Of a DNA stretch of 64,000 nt, positions 62,267-64,000 are shown one piece after another. Within the stretch, counting starts at the first letter, position 1, and the number at the start of each line of letters is the position of its first letter. Under the pieces are notes generated by a model that did not search any database, was not told the DNA's origin, and saw only the letters and a list, made by a program, of their open reading frames with translations. The stretch comes from Aureliella sp046290675. GTDB taxonomy: Bacteria; Planctomycetota; Planctomycetia; Pirellulales; Pirellulaceae. Where the stretch lies: contig JBKAHA010000006.1 of the NCBI GenBank assembly GCA_046290675.1, forward strand, positions 62,001 through 126,000, given 5' to 3'. The position numbers were made by a program, and so were the translations under genes.

Positions 62267-64000
62267 ATGACTCACTCTCCTCCAAAATCATCCGGGGCCG
62301 CAGTTTGGCCAACGCACATTTACGCCGCGGTCGTATTGGCGCTGTTTTTGATTTCGTCTGCCACCTTCGCGGCCGAGCAACCGAATGTGGTGATCGTCAT
62401 GACGGACGATCAAGGGTACGGCGATTTGTCATGCCACGGAAATCCTGTTTTGAAGACTCCGAACCTGGATGCACTCCACGCTGACTCCGTACGTTTGGTG
62501 GACTACCACGTGTCGCCAACTTGTTCGCCGACGCGCAGCGCGTTCCTGACTGGGCATTGGACGAACCGAACTGGGGTTTGGCACACGATCATGGGACGCA
62601 GCATGCTCCGTGAGAATGAAGTCACCATGGGCCAAGTTTTCAAGGACGCCGGTTATGCTACAGGCATGTTTGGAAAGTGGCACCTCGGGGACAACTACCC
62701 CTATCGTCCCGAGGACCGCGGCTATACCGAAGTCATGCGGCACGGCGGGGGAGGTGTCGGTCAGACTCCAGACTATTGGGATAACGCGTACTTCGATGGT
62801 AGCTATTGGCACAATGGAACGCCTGAGCCAGTCGAGGGCTTTTGCACCGACGTTTTCTTCGACTACGCCAAGCGATTTATGAAGGCTCAGAAAGAGGCGG
62901 GCAAACCCTTCCTGGCTTACATCGCAACCAACGCGCCTCACGGTCCAATGCATTCACCAGAACAATTTAGTGCGCCTTACCAAGACCGCGGAACGGGGTT
63001 AGCCAATTTCTACGGGATGATCGCCAATATCGACCGGAATGTCGGCCAACTGAGGACGTTTTTGGATGAACAGGGGCTCACGGAGAATACGATCTTCATT
63101 TTCACCACGGACAACGGATCTTCTTCGGGATGGAAGACGTTTAACGCGGGAATGCGGGCGGGCAAAGGCAGTGAGTACGATGGCGGGCATCGCGTCCCAT
63201 TCTTTGTGCGTTGGCCGACCGGCAAGATGCAAGGCGGTCGCGACGTGAAGCCGCTTACGGCGCACGTCGATGTTCTGCCCACCTTGATCGATCTTTGCGG
63301 GATTGCCGCCCCGCAGGGCGTTCAGTTTGACGGGACTTCCATTCGGAATCTGCTCGTCGGAGAAGAAAAGGAATGGCCCGACCGCATTCTGGTAACGGAT
63401 TCGCAGAGAGTGAAAGACCCAATCAAATGGCGAAAGAGCTCAGTGATGACATCGCAATGGCGGCTCATTAATGGGAAGGAGCTCTACAACATCAAGGCCG
63501 ATCCGGGACAGGAAAGTGATGTTGCATCAGGTTATCCCGAAGTCGTTCAACGCCTAACTGATTTCTATGAAGCTTGGTGGAAGGAATTATTGCCGACATT
63601 TTCGCAAGCCACCGCAATCTACCTTGGACACCCGAAGGATAACCCGGCTCGGCTGACGTCGCATGACTGGATTACCACTGGATCGACGCCTTGGAATCAA
63701 TCACACGTTCGCCGTGCGGTGAATGGCAAAGGCAACACGGGATTTTGGTATGTCCACGTAGCTGAGGCTGGTACCTATGAGTTTCGCTTGAGACGATGGC
63801 CAGAAGAAACGGGGCTTCCGATCGACGCAAGCTTACCGCCCGGTAAACCGGTGCCTGGTGCGAAGGCGTACCGCACGACAGACGGCAAATCAATTGAGCC
63901 AGTGAAATCGTCAATCGAAATCGCAGGTCAATCTGCTTCCAAACTGGTATCGCCAGGCGATTTGGAAAGTACTTTCGAACTGCAGCTCGAGGCAGGTACG
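62267..64000 (+). CDS. Secreted sulfatase (CSPTR), 3' end outside window
   Basis: 578 codons from ATG 62267 to the window end, open throughout. Signal peptide (AAVVLALFLISSATFAAEQ), VVIVMTDDQGYGDL with metal Asp, formylglycine motif C86-S-P-T-R followed by SAFLTGHWTNRTGVW, GKWHLGDNYPY, and TTDNGSSSGW. All conserved blocks of an arylsulfatase are present. From about residue 450 a separate beta-rich C-terminal domain (GNTGFWYVHVAEAGTYEFRL) begins, as in several planctomycete sulfatases, and is cut by the edge. Divergent from the oxidoreductase by 266 bases; both may act on the same sulfated glycan. Confidence 0.95.
   Translation, partial: MTHSPPKSSGAAVWPTHIYAAVVLALFLISSATFAAEQPNVVIVMTDDQGYGDLSCHGNPVLKTPNLDALHADSVRLVDYHVSPTCSPTRSAFLTGHWTNRTGVWHTIMGRSMLRENEVTMGQVFKDAGYATGMFGKWHLGDNYPYRPEDRGYTEVMRHGGGGVGQTPDYWDNAYFDGSYWHNGTPEPVEGFCTDVFFDYAKRFMKAQKEAGKPFLAYIATNAPHGPMHSPEQFSAPYQDRGTGLANFYGMIANIDRNVGQLRTFLDEQGLTENTIFIFTTDNGSSSGWKTFNAGMRAGKGSEYDGGHRVPFFVRWPTGKMQGGRDVKPLTAHVDVLPTLIDLCGIAAPQGVQFDGTSIRNLLVGEEKEWPDRILVTDSQRVKDPIKWRKSSVMTSQWRLINGKELYNIKADPGQESDVASGYPEVVQRLTDFYEAWWKELLPTFSQATAIYLGHPKDNPARLTSHDWITTGSTPWNQSHVRRAVNGKGNTGFWYVHVAEAGTYEFRLRRWPEETGLPIDASLPPGKPVPGAKAYRTTDGKSIEPVKSSIEIAGQSASKLVSPGDLESTFELQLEAGT

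Noticed and set aside
1..64000. CRISPR array, prophage or integrated plasmid
   Set aside because: No spaced direct repeats of CRISPR type and no phage, integrase or replication genes were seen.

Overview
The window reads as chromosomal DNA from a planctomycete, most likely of the Pirellulales (Rhodopirellula/Blastopirellula type). The supporting signs are three formylglycine sulfatases, three large membrane-anchored Ser/Thr kinases (one paired with an ECF sigma factor), a DUF1559 pseudopilin with GFTLVELLVVIAIIG and an H-x9-DG tail, PQQ-propeller and Gfo/Idh/MocA secreted proteins, and a Gram-negative lipid A/lipoprotein gene set. No gene was compared with a database; all calls are from reading the proteins.

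Layout. 1-2.4 kb: an SDR cut by the window edge, an ExeA-like ATPase and rsmE. 2.5-14.2 kb: sulfatase, zinc-ribbon kinase, endonuclease/exonuclease/phosphatase protein, a secreted unknown, PQQ propeller, ferredoxin-NADP reductase, lipase-like hydrolase, class II DAHP synthase. 14.8-24.6 kb (+ strand): DUF218 protein, leucine-rich lipoprotein, BatA/VWA protein followed by MoxR, mscL, nusB, scpB. 24.6-30.6 kb (- strand): kinase, GcvR-like ACT protein, SGNH hydrolase, MacB-like permease. 31-35 kb: OmpH/Skp, lpxC, lpxA and an oxidoreductase that may modify the lipid A precursor, then tRNA-Ser(GGA) with a clear terminator. 35.7-42.7 kb: sulfatase, GDPD, pseudopilin, small secreted protein, apolipoprotein N-acyltransferase. 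43.1-47.6 kb: outer-membrane barrel candidate, periplasmic binding lipoprotein and sensor histidine kinase, with no ABC permease and no response regulator. 47.7-50.7 kb: kinase and ECF sigma factor. 52.2-57 kb (- strand): squalene-hopene-cyclase-like enzyme, a DUF116/polyprenyl synthase fusion and a chorismate-lyase-like protein. 57.4-64 kb: glnE, secreted Gfo/Idh/MocA protein, and a sulfatase cut by the window end.

The most interesting points are: (1) four copies of a ~145 bp non-coding element with long terminal inverted repeats, three with clear 10-11 bp target duplications, plus two copies of a second family with related ends; (2) the three-gene terpene cyclase / DUF116-prenyl synthase / chorismate lyase-like operon, a possible undescribed terpenoid-aromatic pathway; (3) the barrel / binding-protein / histidine kinase operon, which looks like a sensor and not a transporter; (4) lpxC-lpxA followed directly by a GnnA-like oxidoreductase candidate.
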